A stretch of DNA of 64,000 nt from Pleurocapsales cyanobacterium LEGE 06147 (GCA_015207585.1 JADEWQ010000003.1:1-64000); one strand, 5' to 3'. Positions 1-8,534 are shown, counted from the first letter of the stretch. A program made the numbers and translations. The notes: a model not told the origin generated them from the sequence alone.

Positions 1-98
1 TGAATGTGCCATGACGCAAGAGCGCGAGCGCACTTTAATCTGTTTCCTTTTTTAGTTTAAAATGCCCTTGATGCTTCTATTTCTATATACTTGACAAT

Positions 99-938
99 TT
101 GTACATTTTCTTAACTTGTCACCAATGGGTATTAGCTCATGGCTATGAACCAGAAGCAGGTCAAACCATCGGTAAAATTTTTCAGGATGAGGGGATCGAG
201 ATTGCTACAAATGTATCTATCCACTCTGTTTGTCAAGAAGCCAATAGGGTTGTAGCCACAATTTCAATGGGTGGTTCTACACGGGAGTTTCAAGCCGAAA
301 AGTTGCTAGTTGCCACTGGTCGCCGTCCCAATACAGATAACATTACTATCGAAAAAGCAGGGGTACTGCTTGGCGAAAAAGGACAGATACAAGTAGATGA
401 ATATTTAAAGACTAATGTTGCTCATATCTTCGCTGCTGGAGATGTCATTGGTAGTGAAGTCAGTAGCCAGATGGCAACACCTGTAGGCAGTCAAGATGGT
501 GGGATTGCTGCGTTTAATGCCCTTTCAGATAAAGAACCGCGTGCTGTCAATCATCGGGTTATTCCCCGCGCCATCTTTACCGACCCTCAAATTGGTATTG
601 TCGGCATGACAGAGAAAGAAGCCATTAGTACAGGTCATCCTTGCTGGTGTCGTACTGTCCCCATGTCATTAGTTCTCCGTGCGGGGGCAATCCGAGATAC
701 CAAAGGCATAATCAAAATGGTCGCTGATGCTGAAACGGATGAGGTTTTAGAAGTAACAATGGTAGGTAATAGCGCAGCCGAAGTCGTTCATGAGGCAGCA
801 ATGGGAATGCGTTTTCGTGCCAAGCTACATGATTTTATTGACCTGATTCATGTATACCCAACAATGGCTGAAGCTTTTAAAATTGTTGCTATCTCTCGTT
901 ATAAAAACCCTGCCAAATTATCTTGTTGTGCCGAATAA
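99..938 (+). pseudogene. merA: Mercuric reductase, 5'-truncated remnant
   Basis: MerA reduces Hg(II) to Hg(0) with NADPH in the cytosol. Only the C-terminal part remains: a GRRPNT-type nucleotide-binding end (residues ~68-85), the FAD-contacting segment HIFAAGDV (~109-116), the dimerisation domain with TDPQIGIVGMTE, and a C-terminal vicinal cysteine pair in LSCCAE. That tail matches the Hg-binding tail of MerA and separates it from dihydrolipoamide dehydrogenase. Recognisable homology starts near HGYEPEAG. The N-terminal FAD Rossmann fold and the redox CxxxxC are absent, so about half of a usual 460-560 residue protein is lost. The open frame begins at a TTG in unrelated sequence. No mer regulator or transporter is visible in the window. 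Loss of reductase activity is inferred from the missing active site. Confidence 0.85.
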
Positions 939-1118
939 ATGGCAGAGTTTAATGCTAATCAAGAAATCAAATTATTGAAATGTTAATTTTTCATGGACAG
1001 TTGTATCAAAAGCATTACGCACTCACCAACGCTTGTTTTTGACTCTGCTTAACCCGAATTGAGATTAAGAGTAATAGGAAGCTAGAGTCAAAAAGGATTA
1101 GCAAACTGTCCTCGTCTT

Positions 1119-1910
1119 CTATTTTGTTTTGTGAGAGTTGATGTTTGATGTTAATTTAGTAGTCAATTTAAACCAGTCCCTAAATGTCAATTTTGGTTGA
1201 TAGCGATACCAGCGAACCAATCGCTGAGGCGAAACTCCAAGGAAATAAGCAAAGATAATAATTTGATTAATTAATGTTGTTTGAATGATTCCCTTTTTCA
1301 GCCATCGGCGTGCTGAGGTAACAACAGGTATGGGAATAAGCGCAATGTGTCCCATACTTCTTAAGCGACGCATCAGTTCAAAATCTTCCATAATTGGCAA
1401 CTCCTCAAAGCCTCCAATTTGGTGAAATGTTTTTGCTTTGAGAAAAATAGCTTGGTCGCCGTAAGGCATTTGTAAAAAACGCGATCGCCAATTGACTCCC
1501 CATTCAATTAACCGCAAACTCCTCAAAGGTGCATCGATTTGTAAGGCAAATGCACCCGCCACAGGAGCTTTTCTGTTTCCCTGCTTTGGTGGATTAAGTG
1601 CAGTGCGAACCATTCTGTCAAACTCAGCAGGTAAGCGCGTATCGGCATGGAGAAACAATAAAATTTCGCCTGTTGCTGCCAAAGCACCTACATTCATTTG
1701 ACAAGCACGACCAGCCGGTGCCGACAGAACTTTTATGTCCAACGATTGAACTAATTCGACTGTACCGTCAACAGAACCGCCATCGACGACAATCACTTCT
1801 ACATTATTACTAGGATAGGTACTGGCTAAAGCTTCTTTGATGGTTCCCACCTCATTAAGAACTGGAATGATAATTGAAATTCTTTCAGTTACTGTTTCCT
1901 TTAAAGTCAA
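1119..1910 (-). CDS. Family 2 glycosyltransferase (TIGR04283-like), arsenosugar cluster
   Basis: This is a GT-A fold family 2 glycosyltransferase of 263 residues. It opens with ISIIIPVLNE and VIVVDGGSVDGT, has the metal-binding HADTR (DXD-like) and the acceptor-side MEDFELMRRLR. The pattern matches the transferase family often found beside the ArsS-type radical SAM protein (TIGR04283). It follows arsS by 19 nt and ends the minus-strand arsenic run. From that context it probably acts in arsenosugar assembly, which is inference; the acceptor cannot be read from sequence. The start is a TTG; no ATG lies in frame nearby and no clear Shine-Dalgarno is seen. Confidence 0.8.
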   Translation of the reverse strand: MTLKETVTERISIIIPVLNEVGTIKEALASTYPSNNVEVIVVDGGSVDGTVELVQSLDIKVLSAPAGRACQMNVGALAATGEILLFLHADTRLPAEFDRMVRTALNPPKQGNRKAPVAGAFALQIDAPLRSLRLIEWGVNWRSRFLQMPYGDQAIFLKAKTFHQIGGFEELPIMEDFELMRRLRSMGHIALIPIPVVTSARRWLKKGIIQTTLINQIIIFAYFLGVSPQRLVRWYRYQPKLTFRDWFKLTTKLTSNINSHKTK

Positions 1911-1929
1911 GAGTTCACAATTGCTAACT

Positions 1930-2946
1930 TCAAATTAAAGTGCCACCACAACTAGAACCACATCCAGCAGTACAGCCATAGCAGTAGGGTGCAGTTTGGA
2001 TCTCGTCGATTAAGTCTAAAGTGCCAGCTTCCAACAACTTAGCAACCGTTAGCGTCTTACCATCGCGAGTTTTTGCCGGAACATTTGCCATCTGGTTAAA
2101 GTCGCAGTCATAGACATTGCCTAGATGATCGATCGAAAGCTCATTGCGGCACATTAAATGCTCGATTATAGTAGAATTGAAATGAGACTCTAAAAAATGC
2201 AAATAAGGTTTGTACAATTTCTTGTGTTCTAAATGAAACTTCGTTCTACCAAGAGGTAAGTTGGTAATCGCCAACAAATTATTAAAGGAAATATCGAAAT
2301 GTTCCTGTAAAAAAACTTTGTAATCTCGTTCTAGACTAGCTTGATTGGGAGTCAAAGCAAAATCATCTGAAGAAGGAATTTGAGGATTATATACTAGGTC
2401 AAGAATTAGATTGGGATTTTGACCATAACCGAGACGGTTCAACCATTGAAGGGCATAAATCGAAGTTTTATATACTCCTGAACCTCGCATTTTATCAACA
2501 TTATCGGCAAGATAGCAGGGAAGGGAAGCAACAATTCTCAGCTGATGTCGAGCGCAGTATTCTGGAATATGACCAAGCCCTTTTTCATAATAAATAGTCA
2601 AGTTAGAGCGCACGATAACTTGTTTGCCCTTAGCTCGCGCCGCTTCGACGATTGACCCAAAGCCATAAAGCATTTCCGGAGCACCTCCCGTCAGGTCTAC
2701 AATCTGAATTTGAGGAAATCGATCGATAAGTTGAATTAACTGGTTACAAACTTCTGGCGAAAGTTCCTCAGTTCGTTGCGGACTCGCTTCTACGTGACAG
2801 TGGGTACAGGCAAGATTGCAGCGTTTTCCTAAATTAATTTGTAAGACAGAAATTGGCTTTTTAGTTAAGCTCGAATTTAGCTTTTTTTTAAAAGGTGTTA
2901 TGGCTGAATCTAAGGGTAAAGCAGTAGTGGTTTTTTGCTCCATCAT
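1930..2946 (-). CDS. arsS: Arsenosugar biosynthesis radical SAM protein ArsS
   Basis: ArsS is a radical S-adenosylmethionine enzyme proposed to transfer the 5'-deoxyadenosyl group onto dimethylarsenite, the committed step of arsenosugar synthesis. The CxxxCxxC cluster motif is at Cys43, Cys47 and Cys50 (KRCNLACTHC), followed by the SAM-contacting DLTGGAPEM. The C-terminus has the extra cysteine-rich tail (CDFN, then PYCYGCTAGCGSSCGG) typical of this family and likely to bind a second Fe-S cluster. The length of 338 residues is normal. The start is one of two adjacent ATG codons; no strong ribosome site is seen. A 12-bp perfect inverted repeat lies 38-77 nt upstream. The glycosyltransferase follows by 19 nt. 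Confidence 0.9.
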   Translation of the reverse strand: MMEQKTTTALPLDSAITPFKKKLNSSLTKKPISVLQINLGKRCNLACTHCHVEASPQRTEELSPEVCNQLIQLIDRFPQIQIVDLTGGAPEMLYGFGSIVEAARAKGKQVIVRSNLTIYYEKGLGHIPEYCARHQLRIVASLPCYLADNVDKMRGSGVYKTSIYALQWLNRLGYGQNPNLILDLVYNPQIPSSDDFALTPNQASLERDYKVFLQEHFDISFNNLLAITNLPLGRTKFHLEHKKLYKPYLHFLESHFNSTIIEHLMCRNELSIDHLGNVYDCDFNQMANVPAKTRDGKTLTVAKLLEAGTLDLIDEIQTAPYCYGCTAGCGSSCGGTLI

Positions 2947-2983
2947 GTTTTTAATCTTGAGTTATCAAACTATTTTGATGATT

Positions 2984-3023
2984 GGGAAAGGAGGTTTAGA
3001 TAAGTACAGGTACCTCCTTTCCC
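2984..3023. repeat. 12-bp perfect inverted repeat upstream of arsS
   Basis: Arms 2984-2995 (GGGAAAGGAGGT) and 3012-3023 are exact reverse complements around a 16-nt loop. It lies between the end of the small secreted-protein gene and the arsS start. No T-tract follows on the minus strand, so it looks less like a simple terminator than an RNA processing, stability or attenuation hairpin. Both arms contain Shine-Dalgarno-like bases, but no start codon sits at a usable distance. Confidence 0.6.
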
Positions 3024-3099
3024 TAAAATCTCCAGCAGGATTTTTACAACCAAAATTTTGACTATATTACCTTTATGGAACACTTATACTTCAAGCAAA

Positions 3100-3408
3100 C
3101 TATCGGGCTTCCGTACTGCACCGTTGTCTTTGCCGGATAGTCCCTCCCGAAGTTCTGGCTGGAGAAATAAACTCACATGCCCTGCGATCGGAACTTTTAG
3201 TCTCTTGCGCATTAATAGTTACTTGTTGGACTTCTCGCTCGCACAGTGTGACAGATCTGTTTCTTTGCCCGATCGCTCCCCCAGTAAGTACTGCTGGGAG
3301 AGTAGATTGACAAGAGTCTTGAGCGAACTTATCGACGTTGGCATAAGCAGCAGAACCGAAAGTCGCCAGCGATAGGATAAAAGCCGTGCCGATAATAAGT
3401 TTTTTCAT
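3100..3408 (-). CDS. Small secreted protein of the arsenic operon, unknown function
   Basis: I do not recognise the family. The 102-residue product starts MKKLIIGTAFILSL and has a classical signal peptide with a likely cleavage after AYA. The mature ~80 residues are polar and arginine-rich, with several cysteines (DSCQS, TLCER, RRACEF, QRCST) that could form disulfides in the periplasm. I chose the ATG at 3408 rather than the longer TTG reading because GAGAGGT sits at good ribosome-binding distance. It lies between the 80-residue gene and arsS on the same strand. The mature part shows a repeated pattern (TGGAIGQRNRS and SGGTIRQRQRC), possibly an internal duplication. A role in arsenic handling rests on position only. 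Confidence 0.6.
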   Translation of the reverse strand: MKKLIIGTAFILSLATFGSAAYANVDKFAQDSCQSTLPAVLTGGAIGQRNRSVTLCEREVQQVTINAQETKSSDRRACEFISPARTSGGTIRQRQRCSTEAR

Positions 3409-3508
3409 AGCACACCTCTCTAACAAATGAATAAATTAAAGTCAAATGTTAGATGAAACCCTCATTATTCCGTTAGTTTTCGCTCTACTGAATATAATTA
3501 GACGAAAC

Positions 3509-3751
3509 TCAGCTTTTAGCCGATTGTGTTTCTCGAAAAATATTAGTCATGAGATATTCGACAATTGCATCAGTGTGGATGCCTGCGACTTTGGCGATCG
3601 CATCGGCTTTAGTTCTGTCCTGAGTAGAGGAAATTGACGGCAAAAATCCAGAAGTTTCCGATCTCACTAGCAGGGCACAATAAACCTGAACATAGATTTT
3701 GGGATAATCGCAGGGATCTTTGTCTAACGGTATTAGTTTCATCTCTAACAT
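3509..3751 (-). CDS. Conserved-looking 80-residue protein in the arsenic operon, unknown function
   Basis: I do not recognise this family. The 80-residue product has no signal peptide or membrane segment and a balanced, soluble composition. It contains KIYVQVYCALLVRS and a C-terminal helical part ending in IFRETQSAKS, with two cysteines (DPCDYP, VYCALL). It is on the same strand as, and between, arsM and the secreted small protein, so it may be co-transcribed. The start could be the first ATG (3751) or the one three codons later; neither has a clear ribosome site. Function is unknown. Confidence 0.45.
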   Translation of the reverse strand: MLEMKLIPLDKDPCDYPKIYVQVYCALLVRSETSGFLPSISSTQDRTKADAIAKVAGIHTDAIVEYLMTNIFRETQSAKS

Positions 3752-3813
3752 TTTTAGTTCTATTTAAAGTGGTTCGATCGTCCTTGATTTGTATTAATCC
3801 TTTTGGGAACTAA

Positions 3814-4791
3814 CTAACAGCAACCGCCGCCGTCGCCGCCGTCATAGTGCCAGGTTGAATTTGTAATCAAGATTTCTTCTGAAAAAAACCTTGCCAATTT
3901 TGCAGCGGTTTTATCGCATACAGCAGCAGGAATACCTCGTTCGAGAAGGTGTCCGGCTCCGTCATCAAACACGGGTTCTGTTCCGATATAGATAGCTGTC
4001 TTTCCTGAAAAAATACAAGGACCATCTTGAGGAATCGATACTTTAAAGGAAACCGAATCGAGACTTTCTAGAAGCAAATGCTCTTGTAAACCATAGCTTT
4101 GGCAATCCAAGAGACGGTAGGGACGACGCGCTCGAATTTCTATCTGACCGAAACCAGCATTGACGAGATGTTCGATATACCGCTCATAAGTTAGTGCTCC
4201 CGACAAACACATCGCTCGCAGTCGCTCATCTTGTTGCAGATGTTCGGGAATCGGACGAGTGGCAATCGGATCGCTCATCAGTAAACGTCCGTTTGGTTTT
4301 AAGACGCGAAAGGCTTCTGTTAAAGCTAAGTGTAAATCTTCCGGCTTAAAAATATTAAACAGACAATTTTGTGCTACTACATCGACAGAGGCATCGGCAA
4401 CAGGTAGAGAAAAAGCATCTCCATTCCTAATTTCAACAAAATCAGGCTCGAACCAGGCATTATCTTGAGCCGCCAGTTCCAGGTTGCGAGCAGCCGCTTC
4501 GCGCATTGCCGCCACTGGTTCGACGGCAATCACTGCTCCGCGATGGCGGGAAAAATAAGCGAATTGCAAGGCTTCCAATCCACCGCCAATCCCTACATAA
4601 AGAACGGTTGGGGCGTTGGCTAGTTCTGCAGGACGCACCGTCGTACCGCAGCCGTAGTTCATCTCCTGCATCGGTCGGGGAATTTTAAGTTCGGGTAGTT
4701 GCAGGGTACTGCTTTGGACACAACACAAACCGACTTGCGGTGTTTGAGCTACTTCGCTATAAAATTGAGCAGTTGTTTCCAGGTAACTCAT
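3814..4791 (-). CDS. arsM: Arsenite methyltransferase ArsM, arsenosugar type
   Basis: This SAM-dependent enzyme methylates As(III). Counting from the ATG at 4791 the protein is 325 residues. The SAM-binding loop is VLYVGIGGG (64-71). Cys48 (NYGCGT), Cys143 (QNCLFN) and Cys195 (CLSGAL) fall at the spacing of the three catalytic arsenic-binding cysteines of known ArsM proteins. There is an extra Cys-Cys near the N-terminus and a Gly-rich tail ending in Cys-Cys. I chose 4791 over the longer frame to 4875 because AAGGA lies six nt upstream and homologues begin near MSYLETTAQFY. That ribosome site is inside a weak 6-bp hairpin (4798-4818). It follows pstB in the ArsR run, and with arsS and the glycosyltransferase makes the arsenosugar route. 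Confidence 0.92.
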   Translation of the reverse strand: MSYLETTAQFYSEVAQTPQVGLCCVQSSTLQLPELKIPRPMQEMNYGCGTTVRPAELANAPTVLYVGIGGGLEALQFAYFSRHRGAVIAVEPVAAMREAAARNLELAAQDNAWFEPDFVEIRNGDAFSLPVADASVDVVAQNCLFNIFKPEDLHLALTEAFRVLKPNGRLLMSDPIATRPIPEHLQQDERLRAMCLSGALTYERYIEHLVNAGFGQIEIRARRPYRLLDCQSYGLQEHLLLESLDSVSFKVSIPQDGPCIFSGKTAIYIGTEPVFDDGAGHLLERGIPAAVCDKTAAKLARFFSEEILITNSTWHYDGGDGGGCC

Positions 4792-4890
4792 CTGAATCCT
4801 TATTGGGTATTCATAAGGTAATACGAAGCTGAAGCGAAAAAGGATGTATTTAATTGGGGTAGAAATTTTTGTCAAAAACTTATGGAAAGA

Positions 4891-5697
4891 CTAACCTCGA
4901 ATGCCATTGACATAGGCAGCCGTCAAATCCTGCTGCGGTGCGGTAAAAATCTGCTCAACTGTACCATATTCGATTAATCTGCCTACTTCTGCTCGCACCC
5001 AGAATAGAGCAGCGTAATCGCCAATGCGTCTGGCTTGAGCGAGGTTATGAGTAACGATTACCACTGTGTAACGTCCTCGCAGACTGGCAATTAAATCCTC
5101 AACTACCCCGCTAGAAATCGGATCGAGGGCACTACAGGGTTCATCCAATAATAAAACTTCTGGTTGTAGAACCAAAGCACGGGCAATGCACAAACGCTGC
5201 TTTTGTCCGCCAGACAAAAATAAGGCAGAGGTATGAAGTCGATCCTTTACTTCTGACCACAGTCCTACATCTTGGAGCGTAGTTTCAATAAGCCGATCAA
5301 GTTGTTCGCGTTTTTTAATCCCATGTTCTTTTAGGGGAAATGCCAGATTCTTCCAAATTGAGAAGGGGAAAGGATTGGGCTTTTGAAAGATCGTACCCAC
5401 ACGCCGACGCAGAGCGATCGCATCTACACGATTATTGAGAATTTCTACAGCATCTAAGCGAATGCTGCCCACAACTTTGGTATGAGGTATTAGATCGGTC
5501 AAGCGATTGAGACAACTCAAAAAACTGGTTTTACCACAGCCAGAAGGACCTATCAATGCAGTAATCTTACCTGAGTAAATCGGCATGGTTACGTCTGTAA
5601 AAGCAGCTTTTTTCCCGTAATATAAACTAAGTCGCTCGGTTTGCATTGAAGGCAGAGATAACCGAGAATTTTGTGTAAGTTGAGATTTTTTCATCAA
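4891..5697 (-). CDS. pstB: Phosphate ABC transporter ATP-binding protein PstB
   Basis: PstB is the ATPase of the high-affinity phosphate importer. Walker A is GPSGCGKTS (50-58), the ABC signature is LSGGQKQRLCIARAL, and Walker B is VLLLDEPCSALDP followed by the H-loop VTHNL. The length of 268 residues is normal. Its start overlaps the pstA stop by 4 nt, so the two are translationally coupled. Its place in an ArsR-headed run rather than next to phoU or phoBR suggests this copy answers to arsenic, not only to phosphate starvation; that is inference. Confidence 0.93.
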   Translation of the reverse strand: MMKKSQLTQNSRLSLPSMQTERLSLYYGKKAAFTDVTMPIYSGKITALIGPSGCGKTSFLSCLNRLTDLIPHTKVVGSIRLDAVEILNNRVDAIALRRRVGTIFQKPNPFPFSIWKNLAFPLKEHGIKKREQLDRLIETTLQDVGLWSEVKDRLHTSALFLSGGQKQRLCIARALVLQPEVLLLDEPCSALDPISSGVVEDLIASLRGRYTVVIVTHNLAQARRIGDYAALFWVRAEVGRLIEYGTVEQIFTAPQQDLTAAYVNGIRG

Positions 5698-6542
5698 GAT
5701 TTAATCCTCCGAGCTAACCAAAATTGAGCTATCCAAGTTGCCATACCATTCACCAGCAACAATAAAATCAACAGCACTAAGGCAGAGGCGTAGGCGTTAG
5801 CATCCCCGCCAGCCACATTCATTGATAAATCGAAAATGTGAATCGATAGCGATCGCCCGGAATCTAGTAATGACTCTGGCATTCGATCTACATAACCGCT
5901 GGTAAAAATCAGTGCGGCTGTCTCAGCGATCGCTCTACCAATTCCCAGCACCAAACCCACAACTAGCCCAGGTGTAGCTGCGGGTAAGAGTAGTTTCCAT
6001 AAAGTGGTGGTGCGCGATAATCCCAAAGCCGCCGCCCCCAAGCGATATTCAGTCGGAACAGCCCGAAATCCTTCTTCTGCGGAACGAATCAGTATGGGCA
6101 ACACCATACAAGCTAAAGTCAACCCACCGGACAAAATCGAAAAGCCCAGTCCCAACTTAATTGAGAAAAAGGCATTGCCAAACAAGCCAAAGACAATGGA
6201 GGGGACTCCTGCCAATACATCCAAACTGCGACGGACTAAACGCCCAAACCTACTTTCAGTGGTGGTAAATTCGGCTAACAGTACTGCAGTACCAACACTA
6301 AGGGGAAGAGAAACTGCCAAACAAACTGCCAAAATCAGACAAGTAGAAATCAGAATTGGTGCAATTCCCCCTTCCCGCCCTGCATTTCGCGGTTCAGTTG
6401 TCAGAAATTCCCAGGAAAGCTGCCCCACACCGTGCCAGAGAATATCGCCTAAAATCCAACAGAAAACTGCTGTTACCGATAGAGCGATCGCCCAAACAAT
6501 AAAAGTAGGTAGTGAGATTTGATTTTTTGACTTTTCACCCAT
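5694..6542 (-). CDS. pstA: Phosphate ABC transporter permease PstA
   Basis: PstA is one of the two inner-membrane permease subunits. The 282-residue protein has about six hydrophobic segments and the EAA-type cytoplasmic loop (GAAALGLSRTTTLWKLLLPAATPG) that docks on PstB. The start overlaps the 3' end of pstC by 8 nt and the stop overlaps pstB by 4 nt, so the order pstC-pstA-pstB is tightly coupled. No residue looks missing. Confidence 0.92.
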   Translation of the reverse strand: MGEKSKNQISLPTFIVWAIALSVTAVFCWILGDILWHGVGQLSWEFLTTEPRNAGREGGIAPILISTCLILAVCLAVSLPLSVGTAVLLAEFTTTESRFGRLVRRSLDVLAGVPSIVFGLFGNAFFSIKLGLGFSILSGGLTLACMVLPILIRSAEEGFRAVPTEYRLGAAALGLSRTTTLWKLLLPAATPGLVVGLVLGIGRAIAETAALIFTSGYVDRMPESLLDSGRSLSIHIFDLSMNVAGGDANAYASALVLLILLLLVNGMATWIAQFWLARRIKS

Positions 6543-7413
6543 AAATGTTTCTCCTGCTCATACCTTCGGCAACAGCTACTAAGATGGCGATCGCTACCAT
6601 CAGCAACAAACCACTCACAAACAATGCCGAACGGTGATTTCCTGTGGCATAAGCCATTTCTAAAGCTATATTGGCAGTGAGAGTGCGAATGGGGTCAAAT
6701 ATGCTTGTGGGTGTTTGTACTACGTTGCCACAAACCATCAACACTGCCATCGTTTCCCCAATAGCGCGTCCCGTTCCCAAAATCAAACCAGTAAATAAAC
6801 CCGATTTAGTAGCAGGTAAGACAACGCTGCGGATTGTTGCCCAGCGAGAAATTCCCAAAGCGGCTGCACCTTGGAAATACTCAGTCGGTACTTCAGAAAA
6901 ACTAGCTTCTGCTGTTAAGGCGATCGTTGGCAGAATCATTAATGTCAAAATAGCGATTCCCGCTAGGAGACTGGTTCCAGGTGGTTGAAGTTTGCCAATC
7001 AGTGGGACGAGGACGACCAAACCCCAGAACCCGTAAACCACAGAAGGAATTCCTGCCAGTAAATTAATTAACTGCCGATAAAATCCACTAAAGAAAGGAG
7101 GCGCATAATACTGACAAAATATTGCCGAGCCAATGCCTAAAGGTGCAGCTAAAATTACCGCACCGAGTGTTACCAACAAACTTCCCCACAGCATCGGCAT
7201 CAAATTATAGAATCCTTGAACCGGATGCCAAGACGGATCGCTCACAAACCGCAACCATCCTACTTGTTGCAACACTGGTAGTGCTTCGAGTAATAAGAAT
7301 GCGGTAATCAGAACGACAATTATCCCCGTCAGCAGGGCAAATCCCCGCAAGATCCACAGAAGAACGAGATCACTTTGAGATGGGGACAAATTCTTGTTGT
7401 TGAACAATGTCAT
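6535..7413 (-). CDS. pstC: Phosphate ABC transporter permease PstC
   Basis: PstC is the second permease subunit, 292 residues with about six hydrophobic helices and the EAA loop GAAALGISRWATIRSVVLPATKSG. The assigned ATG at 7413 lies 44 nt inside the 3' end of pstS. An in-frame TTG at 7389 would shorten the overlap to 20 nt. Neither has a convincing ribosome site, so translation probably depends on ribosomes terminating on pstS. The family assignment is clear; the exact start is not. Confidence 0.9.
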   Translation of the reverse strand: MTLFNNKNLSPSQSDLVLLWILRGFALLTGIIVVLITAFLLLEALPVLQQVGWLRFVSDPSWHPVQGFYNLMPMLWGSLLVTLGAVILAAPLGIGSAIFCQYYAPPFFSGFYRQLINLLAGIPSVVYGFWGLVVLVPLIGKLQPPGTSLLAGIAILTLMILPTIALTAEASFSEVPTEYFQGAAALGISRWATIRSVVLPATKSGLFTGLILGTGRAIGETMAVLMVCGNVVQTPTSIFDPIRTLTANIALEMAYATGNHRSALFVSGLLLMVAIAILVAVAEGMSRRNIYG

Positions 7414-8227
7414 GGACTTGTGGCGACTGTGCGAATTCGATAAATGCTTTATCTAAGCCTTGAGGCTGGGTTTTAGTAACCAAATTTAGAGGACGGGATA
7501 AGGGAAATGTTTCATTTTGAACATTCTCGCTAGTAGCAGCGATTCCATTTAGGGGCAATAATTTGATAGGAATACTGTCGTTGATACTAAATTCAGCAGT
7601 ACCAATGGATACATAACCAATGGCATTAGGATTACCTTCTACTGTCTTAATGCCCTGCTGATTGTCTCCAATAACGACTGATGACTTAACCTGGCTATTC
7701 TCAAGTTTAAAGTAGTCAAGAAACAATTCGAGGGTAGAACGTCCTTCAGCTTTATTAACTACTGTAATCGGTGCATTTTTGCCCCCAACCTGTTGCCAGT
7801 TGTTAATTTTACCAGTGTAAATATCGATGATTGCTTGATTCGATAGAGAGTTTACTGGATTCTCTTGGTGTACGATCATGCCAATTCCGTCACTGGCGAT
7901 CGCAAAACTTTGTAAGTCGGCTTCTTCCTCTTTGAGACTACGAGACACCATGCCAATATCAGCCACCCCATTACGAGCATCGGCAATACCGCGAGAAGAA
8001 CCTCCTGTTTGCACATCCACCCTCACATCAGGATGCTCTGATTCAAATCTTTTCCCAATTTCTGCTGCCAAGGGTGCTACCGTACTAGAACCAGTTAAGA
8101 CTAGCCTTCCCTGGAATCGATCGGATGTTTGATTATCTATTGGAGAAGATTGGTTACAAGCTTGTATTCCCAAGCCAATGGTCAGAGCGATCGCCATGAA
8201 GGCGAAATTTTTTGGTTTTTTCTTCAT
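7370..8227 (-). CDS. pstS: Phosphate-binding lipoprotein PstS
   Basis: This is the periplasmic solute-binding subunit of the phosphate importer. The N-terminus MKKKPKNFAF runs into a hydrophobic stretch and a lipobox-like IQAC with Cys24, so it is probably lipid-anchored. The phosphate-binding loops are seen as TGSSTVAPLA, GGSSRGIADARNG and KAEGRSTLELF. At 285 residues it is of the short PstS type. It follows arsR by 10 nt and is the first transport gene of the run. Such proteins discriminate phosphate from arsenate to different degrees; this cannot be judged from sequence here. Confidence 0.92.
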   Translation of the reverse strand: MKKKPKNFAFMAIALTIGLGIQACNQSSPIDNQTSDRFQGRLVLTGSSTVAPLAAEIGKRFESEHPDVRVDVQTGGSSRGIADARNGVADIGMVSRSLKEEEADLQSFAIASDGIGMIVHQENPVNSLSNQAIIDIYTGKINNWQQVGGKNAPITVVNKAEGRSTLELFLDYFKLENSQVKSSVVIGDNQQGIKTVEGNPNAIGYVSIGTAEFSINDSIPIKLLPLNGIAATSENVQNETFPLSRPLNLVTKTQPQGLDKAFIEFAQSPQVHDIVQQQEFVPISK

Positions 8228-8237
8228 AAATCCTTAA

Positions 8238-8534
8238 TTATTCTTCAAAAGAAAGGAGACAACAACCTAGATCGATCGCCCGACCGGCGTTTTTCTGTCT
8301 AGTGGTCGATACAAAATGATAAAGTACTGCCTTACCATCTCTGGTTGCCTCTACCAAACCCGCTTCCCTTAAAATTCTTAAATGATGGGATAATAAACTC
8401 TGCTCTAATCCCAAAACAGCATTAATTTCGCCAACGTGCTTGGGTTCTTGCATCAAGATTTGGAGAACAGATAAACGAGTTGTATCTGCTAAAACTTTGA
8501 GTTTTTCTGCGCAGTTAGCATTGAGCTTGTCCAT
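8238..8534 (-). CDS. arsR: ArsR/SmtB-family metalloregulator
   Basis: This 98-residue winged-helix repressor is the first gene of the minus-strand arsenic/phosphate run. It has the ArsR core KLKVLADTTRLSVLQIL and the recognition-helix region EQSLLSHHLRILREAGLV. The usual ELCVC As(III) site in the DNA-binding helix is absent (the helix reads HVGEINAVLGL). Candidate ligands are Cys8 (ANCAEKL) and Cys91-Cys92 near the C-terminus (LGCCLL), a layout that recalls ArsR proteins using C-terminal cysteines. A perfect inverted repeat at 8567-8582, 33 nt upstream, is a fitting operator. Repression relieved by As(III), covering pst as well as ars genes, is the likely but unproven model. Confidence 0.88.
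   Translation of the reverse strand: MDKLNANCAEKLKVLADTTRLSVLQILMQEPKHVGEINAVLGLEQSLLSHHLRILREAGLVEATRDGKAVLYHFVSTTRQKNAGRAIDLGCCLLSFEE

Noticed and set aside
91-110. TTGACA at 91-96 as a promoter for the merA fragment
   Set aside because: No convincing -10 box at 16-18 nt and no ribosome site before the TTG. It is likely chance in the junction sequence.
3024-3050. AAAATC...GATTTTT hairpin after the secreted small-protein gene as a terminator
   Set aside because: The T-run is on the strand opposite to the genes here, and the stem is only six AT-rich pairs.
6004-6522. Long plus-strand open frame opposite pstA
   Set aside because: It is antisense to a clear permease gene, is Pro/Lys/Arg-rich as expected of a shadow frame, and has no family similarity. 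The same holds for other antisense frames over pstC, rnj and the ABC ATPase.
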